A stretch of DNA of 64,000 nucleotides from Mycoplasmopsis equigenitalium (lineage in GTDB: Bacteria; Bacillota_I; Bacilli_A; Mycoplasmatales; Metamycoplasmataceae). Both the position numbers and the translations under genes were made by a program. The DNA is taken from positions 1 through 64,000 of the forward strand of contig NZ_CP101808.1 of assembly GCF_024498255.1 (NCBI RefSeq), given 5' to 3'. Position 1 is the stretch's first letter; each line of letters starts with the position of its first letter. Below, piece by piece: positions 45,883 through 58,355 of this stretch. The notes under the pieces are model-generated. The model searched no databases. It had not been told where the DNA came from and was given only the letters and a program-made list of their open reading frames with translations.

Positions 45883-48723
45883 ATGTTAAAAAGAAAAAAA
45901 TGATTGTTCTTATCTGTAATAAGTGTAAGTGCAATCGCAGCCACAGCACTTACAGTTAGTTGTGGATCAGGTCAAGAAAACGGTGAAACCGACACAATTT
46001 CAAGACGTCAAACACGTATTACACGTTATAACAGCGTACATACTGTTCCATCTTTCTACTACGATACATCGGTATCATATGGAAGTATCACCGCAGGTTC
46101 CTCTACAACTTATCTTCAAAACTCATTTGTAAGATTTGCACGTAGTGGAGAAACAAAAATTAATAAAAAAGCAAAACAAGTGGGAACAAGTATTGTTCAC
46201 GAATTTGAAGTAGCAAGCCCTACTCACGAATGACTTCAACTTGAATTAGCGGGTGAAGTTCTATTAACTTTATGAGATGGAACAGTAAAACGTTATACCA
46301 ACTCAAAACACGAAAAAGTTCCTACATGAGATAAAAAAGCGCTTGTATTAACTTTAGAATCAGATGATACTGCTTCAGTTAACCACCCACAGTTTTTAAA
46401 AGACTTAGATAATTCACAAAAAGTTCAATTCGTTCCTCGTGATGTTAACTGAACAAATTCAAACAATGAACAAACAGAGTTTAAATTATCTGCTGATGAC
46501 TTTTATTACTCATGAATGAGAACGCAATTATTGTCAATTGAAGCTAGAAAAAATAACGGTGCAGAAGAGGTTGTTGAAACCATAACTAAACAAACAGGAG
46601 GCCAAAAAACAGTTGAGTATCAAGATAAAATTGGTCCTCTCTTCACTGGTGAAATTAAACAATTTGAGCCAAAAACCCACTTTCCTAACGGTTATTTATT
46701 AGAACTATTTGGTATCGATTTAGAAGGTTTAGATGACCATGAAAAAACTGTTGTTGAAGTTGAAAATGCTGCAGGCCAAAAAGTTAAAGCCTTTACATTT
46801 AACGCATCACCTAAACTTGTTGCTAATAACAAAGGTAAACCAGCCGACCAAGTTGTAAAAGCTTCGTTCGTTCAATATCTTCAAACTATATGCAACGACC
46901 TCACATTCTCGCCAGCACCTAGTGCATACATTAAACAAGTTGCTGAGGCTAACAAAGAAGCAGAAAAAGTTGATGTTCAAGGTATTAAAGATTTATTACC
47001 AAAAGTTAAAGGTGATGTTAAAAAATATGGTTACTACTGATATGGTAACAAACGTGAAGAAACACTTTTTGTTGGACCATATGTTCCAGACGGTTTTAAC
47101 AGCGAAACAAACGTAGAAACCTTTACTCAAAACAAATTCTACTGAGATCAAGAATGAGTAAAATCAAAAAACTCGATTAAAAAAATTCAAGATGAGTACA
47201 AAAGTTCACCAATTAATGAAGCTGAATTTAGTACATCACAATATAACGCCTTTAGATCAGGATTGATTGACTCATTATCATATTCAATTCTTAACAAATC
47301 TCAAAAAGATGCCGTTGATGCTGGTGATCCAAAAACTCCAATCGGATACAGTCAATCACTTAACAAAGATCGTTCAATGTATCAATTATTAGAAGTTGTA
47401 ATTCCTTCACACGATTTAAAAGATGCAAGTGGTAATGTTGTTGGAATTCCACACACATACAACACTAACTATGCTAAATTAATGTTTGGACACACCCTTG
47501 AAGAAATTAAAGCGGGTAAATTTACAGCAGGTGGTACTGAAAAAGAAATTGCAACAGCGCAATCATTGGTTAATGGTTTTGCAAGATCGTTTAGATCATT
47601 AGTAACTAATACAGTTAATATGTATGCGCACGTCGATTATATTACCAACGGTGTTGGCGTACCAGTTCTATCAGGTATTGCTCTAGATAGTCCTTGATTT
47701 ACTACTACATCATCTACACCTAGAGAGAGTTTGCATAAAATTAATGAAACTTTCTTATTTGATAAAGAGGGAAATAAAATCGAATTAGCACCAGGTAAAT
47801 TCTCTATTACCTACGAAGATTTAAAAGGATTTACTGTTCACCAAAGTCTAGAAGACAAATTTAAATCACCATTCTATGACAAAATTAAAGCAGCAATGAA
47901 AGATTTATTAGACAAATTCTACGCTGATAACTCTGTTCCTGCAGGTGAAAAAGTTCAATGAACTCAAACATTTAGATTTGTTAATGCTGATGATAAAACT
48001 AGAGATGCAATTAATACATTCGTAAATTTAGTTAACGGATTAGATTCAAGACTAGAATTTAAAATTAAAATTGCAAAAGACGGTAACGATCTTCTTCCTG
48101 ACTTAACTACTGCAAAAAGTGTTAAAGAATTTAACGGTTGAGGATATGACTATGCAGCACAAGGATCATTCTATACCGGTTTAGGTTCAGCTGCATCAAC
48201 AAGCTTACTATATGCGCTTTCAACAATTGTTAAAAATGGTGGAACTTTAGAAACACAATTGCCTTCATTAACAAAACTAGCTAAATTATTTAATGCAAAA
48301 ATTTCTCAAGACCCTAAATCAGATTACTTCTTACCATTTGAATTTAAATACTTTGCAGATATTCCAAACAAATACTTCTTAAATGGTATTGAACCAAAAT
48401 TACTTGAAAGACAAGCAGACGGAAGTTTTAAATTCTTGGATAAAGAAGTTCCTGCTGAAAAAGCAATTCTTGATCAACGTGTTGATGCCCCAGACTTTAA
48501 CACAGTTCAAGCAAGAATTTTCCTTGAAATTCAAAGTGCATTAACTGTTGAAGAACACATTGAATTGTTAAAAGAAATTAACTCAGTTTACGGATGAGAC
48601 TTTGGTGTTCAATTACAAACTACACTAGAACCAAATCCATATATTAAAAATAGCAAATACTTAATCCCTAATTCAGATAGTTCGATTCCTTACCTTCAAG
48701 ATCTATTTGTTTTAAACGAATAA
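45883..48723 (+). CDS. oppA: Oligopeptide-binding lipoprotein OppA
   Basis: The 946-residue lipoprotein has a signal peptide ending in lipobox TVSCGSG. Its position directly before oppBCDF and segments such as FKLSADDFYYSWMRTQ (the usual substrate-binding Opp block with Asp-Val-Tyr-Ser-type motif) identify it as the binding protein. Large OppA proteins are normal in this group. The SD AAGGAGAC precedes the ATG. TGA is read as Trp repeatedly. It would capture peptides outside the cell for the importer. Confidence 0.9.
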
Positions 48724-48751
48724 AAATACAAAAAAAGAAGAGTAAATAATC

Positions 48752-48757
48752 TATAAT
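48752..48757 (+). promoter_or_regulatory. Internal promoter before oppB (leaderless start)
   Basis: TATAAT lies eight bases before the oppB ATG with no SD in between. It could give a leaderless mRNA for oppBCDF independent of pepF-oppA. Confidence 0.5.
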
Positions 48758-48765
48758 TTACAATT

Positions 48766-49890
48766 ATGTTTAAGTATTTAATACAGCGTATTGCTTTAGC
48801 AATACTTACTATATTAATCATAACCATCGTAACCTACACATTGGTTGCGTGGTTTTCTCACGAACCTTGGTCACAAGAGTTTGTTAACAAAGGTGGAGCA
48901 CAAAAATTTAAAATGACCTCACTTCAATACGTTCAACAAAAAATGGTTGAAAACGGATGAGGAAGATTTGATGCCGAAGGGCAGTTCCATCGTATTCCAA
49001 TTATAGAAAGGTTTTTTATTTACGTTGGTGGTATTTTTAAAGGTGACTTTGGAAAAATCTACTTAGATACTAACAGAAGTATTTCAGACTACATTCCAAC
49101 AGTTTTCTTTAAACCACTCAAATGAACAATTATTGTTACAGTTCCTTCATTTATTATGTCGGTTATTCTTGGGGTTTTACTCGGAATTTGATCGGGATAT
49201 AAAAGAGGAACATGAGTTGATAGTGTAATTAACACATCAAGTTTACTATTTGTGGCATTACCTTCGTTTGTTATTGCGCCATTCGCAATTCAAATTGCGA
49301 TGAAATTAGGGATCGCACCAGAGGTCCTTAACCCAGAAAAACAAACCTCAGCTACAGGGACGGAAATCTTCTTATCTTATCTACCTGTAATTCTTGTTGT
49401 TACCTTAACCTCGATGGTTGGTTATGTTATATATACAAGAAATATGTTAATTACAGTAATCAATAGTAACTACGTGTTAATTGCTAAATCAAAAGGATTA
49501 AGTCAAACACAAATTTTCTTTAAATACATTTTAAGAAATATTTCAATTCCACTTTCAGCTTCAATTATTACTTCATATATGATTCTTTTAAGTGGTTCGC
49601 TTGTTATTGAGCGTTACTGAAATATTCCCGGGTCTTCACAATTAATCGTGAACTCGTTCCCAAATGGTGAAGTTAATATTGTTATGTTTAACATTTTATT
49701 CTTTACTTCATTAGGAATTTTCAATACTATTTTAGTTGATGTGTCGTATGTACTTCTTGACCCAAGAATTAAGTATGGACAAAAATCGCCTAAATCACTT
49801 AGTGCACAAATTAAAGCATACTTTGTGCGTCGTAAACTAATCAAAGAATTAATTGCTAAAGAGAAAGGAGTTACAAATGCAGCCGGATAA
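48766..49890 (+). CDS. oppB: Oligopeptide ABC transporter permease OppB
   Basis: The 374-residue permease starts MFKYLIQRIALAILTILIIT, the typical first membrane segment of OppB. It has six membrane segments and the EAA loop NYVLIAKSKGLSQTQIFFKY. It ends with DPRIKYGQ and a charged tail longer than usual. No SD precedes the start; a -10 box is eight bases upstream. It overlaps oppC by 14 bases. Confidence 0.95.
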
Positions 49891-51256
49891 TTTTGACTAC
49901 AAATTAACTCCTGAGACGCTTAACTTGTTGAAATTTAAACAAGCATCAAGCGAAATAGCAGTTAATGAGATCGCGGGCAAACCAAAAAATATGATTGTTG
50001 AAATTTTCAAAAGATATTTCAAGAATCCATATGTTGTTGTGGCAACCATTATTTTTATCGCAATTATTGCAACAGCGATTTTAGTTAATCGTATTTCACC
50101 GCATAACCACCCCGAAAACCTAAAAGAAGGGTTTAGTCCCTTTAAGGTAGATAAAAACAACACTGATACCTTTAGTTTGCCGCCTTCTTGACAAGCAATT
50201 CGGGTAAGAACTTTTAATAAGTTTGATGATCCTGATGCCGCATTACTCATGGGGATATCAAGATTTCAACCTGCTTTAAATGAAAAAATGAATTTTCATT
50301 ATGAAATTCTCAGTGATTCAAATGGTAATTTGTATACACCAGCAGACAGTCACTTACAGTTTATAGGTAATAATGCTGAAAACTTTACTATCAGTTACAA
50401 CGCATACGAATTTAATAAAGTCAAAGCAATTGTAAAAGCGGCATATTCGGAAGGCATTATTACTGATCCAAAAGATTTATACGAATACTTTGATCAATCA
50501 AACAAGTTAGTTAAAACCAAAGTTGTTTTAGACAAAGATTTCGTTAATAAAATCTACGATCAACAAAAAAATATTTTTTCACTTTTAGGAACAGATAATC
50601 TTGGTCGTGATATCTGAACCAGAACCTGAGCAGGTACTTGAGAATCAATTCAACTTGCTCTTATTGTTGCAACAATCGAAACAATTATCGGAGTTTCTGT
50701 TGGAGCGATCTTAGGTTTTAATGTTGGTAAAAGAATCGATACTATCGCAATGCGTTTAATCGAAATTATTACAGCGCCACCAACACTTATTATTTTCTTA
50801 ATGTTAGTATCGATTTTAGGTACTTCGAACGTATCTTTAGCAATCTGTTTAATTGTAATTGGTTGAACAGGCCCAGTTGCTGGTACTCGTATGTATGTTT
50901 TAACAGTTAAAGATGAAGAGTATATTTTAGCTGCTAAATCAGTTGGTGCCAAAACCCCAAGACAAATTTTCTTCCATGCTCTACCTGCTGTTTTGGGAAA
51001 AATAGCTTATTCATTTGTTAGAAGAATTCCAGCCGTAATTTTCTCAGTTTCATCTCTTGCGTTCCTTGGATTCTTCCCAGACAACACATCATCTAACTTA
51101 GGTAAATTATTAATCGATAGTATTAACCAAGCCGGTGAAAATATTTGAATTTTATTATTACCATCGCTTATTCTATTATTATTATCACTTTCACTACACT
51201 TTATCGCACTAGGAGTTCACGATGCACTTGATCCAAAAGTAATTCGTGTAAAATAA
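49877..51256 (+). CDS. oppC: Oligopeptide ABC transporter permease OppC
   Basis: The 459-residue permease has one membrane segment at about residues 55-75. A ~170-residue exterior loop follows, then LLGTDNLGRDIWTRTWAG, the OppC hallmark, and the remaining membrane segments. The EAA loop is EEYILAAKSVGAKTPRQIFFHA. The large loop between the first two segments is longer than in AppC. The start follows AAAGGAG inside oppB. Confidence 0.95.
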
Positions 51257-51260
51257 AAAT

Positions 51261-52406
51261 ATGAAAAAAGAATCATTAGGTCAAAGAATTAAAAGATATT
51301 TAACGCAAAAATATATGACTGTTCCCACAGTCATAAATTCAATTCGCACCACGCAAGAAGAAGGCGTGTTACTTGATGTTAAAAATTTGCGTGTTTCATT
51401 CCGAATTAATCGAAAAGATACCATTAACATTGTTCGTGGTGTTGATTTGAAAATTAAACCTGGTGAAATTGTTGGGCTCGTAGGCGAATCGGGAAGTGGT
51501 AAGTCAGTAACCTCAAAAGCGCTTTTGAATATTAATGAAAACGCTATTATTCAAAGTGACAAGTGTCAAATCGAAGATTTGGAACTTAATAAATTAAAAT
51601 TTGATCGTCACTGACAAGGGATTCGTGGTAGTAAAATTGGTTACATTCCACAAGACCCACTAACATCACTTAACCCAACACGTAAAATCGGTAAACAATT
51701 ACTCGATGCTTTAAATAATAATAAAGAATGAAAAGGCAAATCGTATTCGGAAAAGAAAGCATATTTAATTGACCTTTTAAAACGTTTTGGATTACTTCGT
51801 GCGGAACAAATTTTTAATTCATATCCACACACCTTAAGTGGTGGGATGAAACAAAGAATTGTTATTACAATGGTTGTTGCACTCAGACCAAGTTTAATTA
51901 TTGCCGACGAACCTACCACAGCTCTTGATCCTACAGTGCAAGCATCAGTGCTAGCGTTATTTGAGCAAATTAGAACTGAATTCAAAATTTCAATCATTAT
52001 GATTAGTCATAATATTTCTGTTATTGCTAAGTTTTGTGATTACATTTATGTAATGTATGCGGGCAGAATTGTTGAACGCGGCTTAAAAGAAGAAATTTTT
52101 ACAGACCCACGTCATCCATATACCTGAGCATTAATTTCAGCTATTCCAGAAAACAACGATGAAAAACTTTATACAATTAAAGGAACACCACCAGATATGG
52201 CTAACTTGCCTTCTGGCGATCCTTTTGCACCACGTAATGATTATGCACTTGAGATTGATTTCGTTAAAGAACCACCTTTAATTCCAATTACAAAGACCCA
52301 CGCTGCTGCAACCTGATTATTACATCCAGACGCTCCAAAAGTTGAGATCAACAAACAACTTAAATCAAGATTAGAAAGTTTTAGAAAGGTTTTTTATGCA
52401 AAATAA
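51261..52406 (+). CDS. oppD: Oligopeptide ABC transporter ATP-binding protein OppD
   Basis: The 381-residue ABC ATPase has Walker [10 protein letters not shown] at residues 75-83, Q-loop [11 protein letters not shown], signature [12 protein letters not shown], Walker B LIIADEP and H-loop ISHNISV. The H-loop reads SHN. The C-terminal oligopeptide-transporter region follows. Unlike AppD it has only a short N-terminal extension. It overlaps oppF by 11 bases. Confidence 0.95.
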
Positions 52407-54768
52407 AGAAGCAAAAACAATTTTAAGTGTAAAAAATCTAAAAAAATACTTTGTTAATCGTGGTTTAATCAACAAAGCAGCCGATGATTTAACTTTTGAT
52501 TTACACGAAGGCGAAATTTTAGGATTAATTGGTGAATCGGGAAGTGGTAAAACCACTGTTGGACGTACCTTAATTCGTCTTTACGATCAATTTAATGGAT
52601 TTGTTACCCTCGATGGGAAAATTATTTCAGGTCAAAAACTTAATCGTGAGCGGGTAAAACACCTAAGAAGAAACATGCAAATGATCTTCCAAGATCCTCA
52701 CGCCTCACTTAATGGCCAAAAAAATATTTATTCAATTCTTAAAGAACCTTTAACAGTTAATGGGCTCGCTAATTCTTGGATTAAAGACTTGTTTAGTGAC
52801 TGAAAATATATCAAAAAGAATTTTAGATATACCTTCGAGTCAAAAGCAAATAAATTAAAACTTAAAAACCTTCAATCAATTAATCAGTTAGCGAAAGATT
52901 TCTTTAGCGATTGAAAAAATCGTCTAGAAGAATTCCAAGTTGTTAAAACTGATAATTTAGAAGATAAGTTCGATGAACTTTTCAGATATCTTGAAGCAAA
53001 ACAAGAAATGGAATCAATCATTGTTAATAATATGTATTCAAATACAGCGGAATTAATTCGTTTTTACAACGAAAAACAACAAGATTTCCGTAATAACGTG
53101 ATTGATGATGACGAAAAACAACTTAAAGAAGCATATCAAAATTATAAAAAAACAAAACGTCTAACCAAACTTACACCTCAAGCGCTTGTATATGAAGGAC
53201 AACTAAAAGAAGTTAAAAAAGAAGAAAAAATGTTTGCGCAGATTGTTAAAGAATTTAAATTAAACAATCAAAACGCCTACAAAAACTTTATCCAAGAATT
53301 TAAATCAGAAAACAAACTTCTTAAAATTAGTAAAAACGTATCCGAAGACTTAGAAGCATATGCGCACTATGCTAAAAATATCTATCTTAACAAATGAGCA
53401 ATCAAAGCCATTAAACACGTAATGACTAAGGTTAGATATATAAATATTGAAGACATTACTAAGTTGATTGAAAGTCTAAAACAATATAACGCTAAATTTT
53501 ATGAAGAAAAACTCAAATTTAAGTTTGTGCTTGGCCACAACAAAAAAGTTAAAGAAATTCTTGCTAAATCATATAAATTTGATTTTTTAAATTACAGAGC
53601 AATTTCACAGGTTAAAAGAAAAGAAATTCATGCCCAAGAAGATCAATTTACAAGTGAAATAAGTAAATTAAAATCGTTAATTGCCAAAGAAAATGCAAAT
53701 GTCACCTTACATAAAACAAAAGAAGATGTTCAAGAAGCAAAAGCACAATGATTAAAAGCAAAAGAGTTTAACAGATCAGAAATAAAACGTTATATTGAAG
53801 AAAACATTGAAAAAAACAAGGTGTTAAAAGAACAAATAGATGCTGAATATAATTTATATAACAGCCTAAAACAAAAACAAACTTATGTTAATAAGTTGTT
53901 TGATGATAATTTCAAAAAATTTGTTAATGTCTTAACTGAAAATCTAAAAGATAAAAATAAAGACAAAAAAGATATTAAGTTTGAAGTAGACAAGTTTGAA
54001 ACACTTGTTCGCGAGAAAAAACAAACTCTTAAATCATTTGATATCGAGGTTAAATATCTTAACAAAGATATTAAATCATTACACCTTCTTTTAGGTATTA
54101 ATAAAAGCATCATTAACAAAATATTTAGTGAAGGATTCATTAGAAAATACAGAAAACTTGAACACTATCTTGTTTATCCATTTGCTAGATTTAAAATTAA
54201 GAATTTAATTATTAAAAACAAGATTTACAAATCACTAGAAGATGTTGGACTACTTAAACAGTTTGCTTATCGTTATCCACACGAATTCTCAGGTGGTCAA
54301 CGTCAAAGAATTGTTATTGCGCGGGCTTTAATTTCAGATCCAAAAGTTATTGTTGCCGACGAACCAATTGCATCACTTGATATTTCGATTCAAGCACAAA
54401 TTGTTAACTTACTTAAAGATCTTTGTGAACAAAAGAATATTGGACTTATCTTTATTGCACATGACCTTTCAATGGTTGAGTACATTGCTGATAGAATTCT
54501 TATTATGCACCTTGGTAAAGTTGTTGAATATGGTGATACAGCCAAAATTTACAAAAATCCAGTTCACCCATATACCAAAAACTTATTTAAGGCGATACCA
54601 AAAATTTCAAACGCTAACGAGAAATTCCAAAACATTTCTTTCGAACTTGATTATTTACTCGAACAACAATTTCCAAATGTTCCTGAAACTTTTGAGGCGG
54701 AACCAGCACACTTCATTTATGGAACCAAGGAACAATTTGCCAAATGAACTAAAAAGACAAAAAAATAG
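52396..54768 (+). CDS. oppF: Oligopeptide ABC transporter ATP-binding protein OppF with large helical insertion
   Basis: The 790-residue protein carries Walker A GESGSGKTT (46-54) and Q-loop IFQDPHASL (Gln 99). The signature EFSGGQRQRIVI is only at residue ~632, and Walker B VIVADEP at ~650. Between Q-loop and signature lie about 490 Lys/Glu-rich residues predicted to be helical or coiled coil, where a normal ABC protein has ~50. Similar very long OppF proteins (~850 residues) are known in M. genitalium and M. pneumoniae. The H-loop IAHDLSM is intact, so it is probably active. Confidence 0.94.
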
Positions 54769-54788
54769 ACTTAACAAAGTCTATTTTT
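54761..54788. terminator. Bidirectional terminator between oppF and the region-4 cluster
   Basis: A 12-bp stem AAAAATAGACTT/AAGTCTATTTTT with an AACA loop overlaps the oppF stop and lies just past the end of the convergent 899-residue gene. Confidence 0.85.
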
Positions 54789-54795
54789 TTTATTA

Positions 54796-57495
54796 TTAAT
54801 CTTCTTTATTTTTATTCTCTTTATCGTCTTTCTTTTCTTTTTTAATTAAGAAGTGATCAATAAGTTCGGCAATGATATATTCTTTTAATTCTCTGTCACT
54901 TTCAAATTTTTTCCCATTAATCATTCTGAAAGTTTTCTCACCTGCAGGAAGTTGTTCAAATTTGATATTTAACATATCTGGCGACATTAATTTTTCTAGA
55001 GCATCATATAACGACAAGTAGTAGAATCGTTTGCCTTTAGCTGTTATTTCATATAATGAAATTTCATTATATGGATGAATTTCGAAGAATTTATGATTTG
55101 ATAAATATGATGATTTAGAAACAAGTTTTCTTTTAACATTAATTCGATTTAAAAACTCTTCTTTTAATTTGGCAACAATAGCTTTTTCATTTAATGTTGG
55201 ACGACCCTTAATATTTTCGTTATATCAAATTAAGTCGTGTCTATTGCCGTTTTTAATATGAATTGCTAGATCATCGAAATCTTTTATTAAATCAAAATCA
55301 TTAATTTTAGGGTTTATTTGGTCCATTGGGCAGCCAGAAGCATCAGATCAAGGCATTTGTGTAATATAGGTAGGTTGTAAATTGTCGTTTATAAATTGGA
55401 TCATATTATCACGTAAATCTTCTATGGTGTTTGCATACAATAATAGAAATCCTTTAATACTTAGTTTGGTATTTATATGTTTATTAAGATCGTTTTCTAA
55501 AAAAAGATTTATAGCCGTATCCGCGCTATTAAATTTAGTCCCCGGTTCATTCAGTTTATCTTTACCATAAAAACTATAAAAAACATTTTCGTATGACAAG
55601 AAGTTGTTTTTTTCTATATCTGTAATAACTTTATTTTTAAGTGCTTGTAATTGACTTTCGAAATAAACGTTTCCATCATATAGGTATAAATCGGTTTTAG
55701 TTTCATTAATAATTTTAATTGGTTCAAGAAGTTGAGCGTCTTCAATGGTTCTATGCGATTCTTTTCATAGCCCCCAGAATCTAATTACTTCTTTTCCACC
55801 ATTTCAGCGATACTTATTGTTTTTATTTTCTACGTCTGTAAATACATAATCACTAAATTCTGTATGGCCAACAATTTCTTGTGATAAAGTGAAAATTACT
55901 CTCAAACCCACTTGTGCAACAATACCCAATGGTGTAGGAGGAACAAATGTTAATGCAGCCTCTCCAATTTTTACAATACTTTCAACAATTTTTTCGGCTT
56001 TAACGTTTTCGTCATCAAGATCGCTAATAGCACTAGCAAAATCGTAAACACCCTCAACTATTGAGTTAATTGCCAAAGTCGTTGCTACAATTGATTGCAT
56101 TTTAGATTTAAAGGCTTCGCCTTGCTTACATTTATTGATAAAAGCTCTTCTTTTTGCTAAACTGTCTTTTGATACTTTTTTAATATTACGAAAACTAATA
56201 AAGTCTTCATCATCTAATCTTTCAATTTTATTAATGATTTTTTCAACATCTTCTGGATTTTTTGAATCTAGGGAATTAATTCAATTTATTTCTTTATTGC
56301 TATTTTTAGATTTAGCAAAAGCAAGATACTTGTTTTTTAAATGTTTACCTCTCGCTTGGCTTATTAGATCTCAGCCACTATTTGAATTTCAAATAGTTGA
56401 TTTTAAGCTTTCCAATCTTGATTTAAAAATTTTATGAGAATTTATAATGTTTTCGTTGGTGATATCTGCAGTAGCGCCTATGAATTTTTTTCTTATAGTA
56501 GAATCTTTAGTAATTTCGCCAAATTTACCGATTTTTTTAACAAAAAGACCGGGAGTTTCATCAAATACTACAGGACTATCATCATTTTCGTATTTGAGGG
56601 CAAGACCTTTAAAGAGATTTTGTAAAAGCTTAATCTCACTACTGCTGAAATTATTCTTTTGTAAAATCATATCTTTTACATCATCAAATTCTAAATCTCC
56701 TAAATTTGATGTCATATTTAAAAAGGCGGCTTTAACTGCTGAAATTCCGCTAGTTATGTACTTGCTATTTGCAAAAATATTAACGAAAGCATTAATATCG
56801 GTATTGATATCAACATTAAAACCGTCTGCTGGGAATGCGTTTCATAAATTTAATTCATCCCCATTATCTTTCTTATATAAATCTTTTCCCAGCATATCTT
56901 TCAAGCTTTTTTCAAGGTATAGGAGCAACGATTTATAAAATTTTTTAAAGGTAGAAATAGCCCTATTATCCGCTTTTGCATTAAACAAATACGAAAGAGA
57001 AGCGAAATATGTAACTGGAATTTGCGCGATTAGCGAACCGTTTCTTCCTCTTTTCATTAAATTTAAAATTTCATTAATTTTTTCATAAAGAGTATTTCCA
57101 TAACTATCAATTTGAATTTTTTTCAGTTCGTTTAAATATTCTTCGGTCTCATTATGTAATTCGCAAATACGAAAAATATTAATGTCTGTTACAAAATAAT
57201 TTATATATTTTTCTTCGGTGTAATGTTCATTCGACATATCTTCAAACATTATTTTTGCTTCATCAGGGTTATTTTTTAAGAAACCTTGGTTCAAGTTTGA
57301 AAAAATAAATTCAATAAAGTCATTGACTTCTCAAGCGTTCGACGTCATTGATGTCAGGGTATCAGGAGTTGTGGGTGTTTTAATTCATTTTTCCCTGTCT
57401 AAAAACCCTTCAATAGTATTATTGACTGATTTGTGTACATAATCACCATATAATTGATAACTATCATTTTTATCAATGTCGACTATGTAACTCAT
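54796..57495 (-). CDS. 899-residue protein of unknown function, last gene of the ABC cluster
   Basis: There is no signal peptide or lipobox (starts MSYIVDIDKNDSYQLYG). Two hydrophobic or amphipathic stretches lie at about residues 467-490 and 505-540 (ALTFVPPTPLGIVAQVGLRV). The C-terminus carries the cluster's shared motif (RMINGKKFESDRELKEYII) and ends in a Lys/Asp/Glu tail. The start has an AAGGA SD and a stop codon lies in frame just upstream, so the lack of a signal is real. It follows the 277-residue lipoprotein by 17 bases. I recognise no family; a membrane-inserting protein exported by the adjacent ABC system is one untested idea. Confidence 0.7.
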
Positions 57496-57512
57496 TTTTC
57501 CTTGTGTTGATG

Positions 57513-58346
57513 CTAATTTAAAATATTAAAATCAGTTAGATCTGAAAGAATTAAGTCGCTATTAGCTTTTAATTCATCTTTTGTGTAATACTTACCGTTA
57601 ACTAAGTAATATCTATTCAATGCAGTTTTTAAAAACGGAATAAGTTTATTTTTATCTTTTTGGTCATAAGGAAAAGGTTTTCCGTTAACCGTAACTACTT
57701 TAGAAAGACCATTAGAAATAATTTCAGAATTATCTCTTCAATAATCTTGGCTTTTGCCATCCGATTTTATGTGGTTGTATTCCTTAATTATTTGATTGAT
57801 AATTTGTTCTTTACTTTCATAAACATAATTACCTTTTTCATTATGAAGTTCAAAAATTTTATTGATGTTAAAATAAGACAATTTTGCTTTTTCTTCATCT
57901 TCAAAAGCGATTCCATTTTTACCTAAAAAGACCTCAATGTTTTGGTCGTTTTTAGTTAAATCAACAAAATTGAAGGCGCTGCCACTTAGTTTCTTTTCTG
58001 AATCAAGCATTGATTTTAATTCATCAAAAGGCACATTGGTATGCGCGCTAACTTTTTTTCAGTACTCTTTTAATTCATTGGCAATAAATCTGTAATTATC
58101 AGAAATTTCGATGCCATCTTTTGTAAAGGTGTTACGATACAAAGGAACGTTTTTATAAACAGCAACATTATTCATCATGTAATTTACTGCATCTTCTTTT
58201 GTTGTGAATTTTTGATTATTAATCTGGTACAAAAATTCTTCAGGCTTCTTATTATCGGAATTTGATCCACAAGATACAACAGGAACAAAAGAGCACGCGC
58301 TTAATATTGATAAAAACGATAGTTTTAATATTTTATTTTTTTTCAT
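57513..58346 (-). CDS. 277-residue lipoprotein of the ABC cluster
   Basis: Signal peptide MKKNKILKLSFLSILSACSF ends in lipobox PVVSCGSN. The mature protein contains two or three copies of a short motif with aromatic, Asn-Gly-Lys, Tyr/Phe, Ser/Thr and an acidic helix: YQINNQKFTTKEDAVNYM, YVYESKEQIINQIIKEY and YYLVNGKYYTKDELK. The same pattern occurs in the neighbouring two proteins. It starts 9 bases after the 740-residue gene stop, with SD AAAGGACAT. The function is unknown. Confidence 0.75.
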
Positions 58347-58355
58347 ATATGTCCT

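Noticed and set aside
54350-54799. 149-codon frame inside oppF
   Set aside because: Overlaps the conserved signature and Walker B region of OppF in another frame; not a gene.
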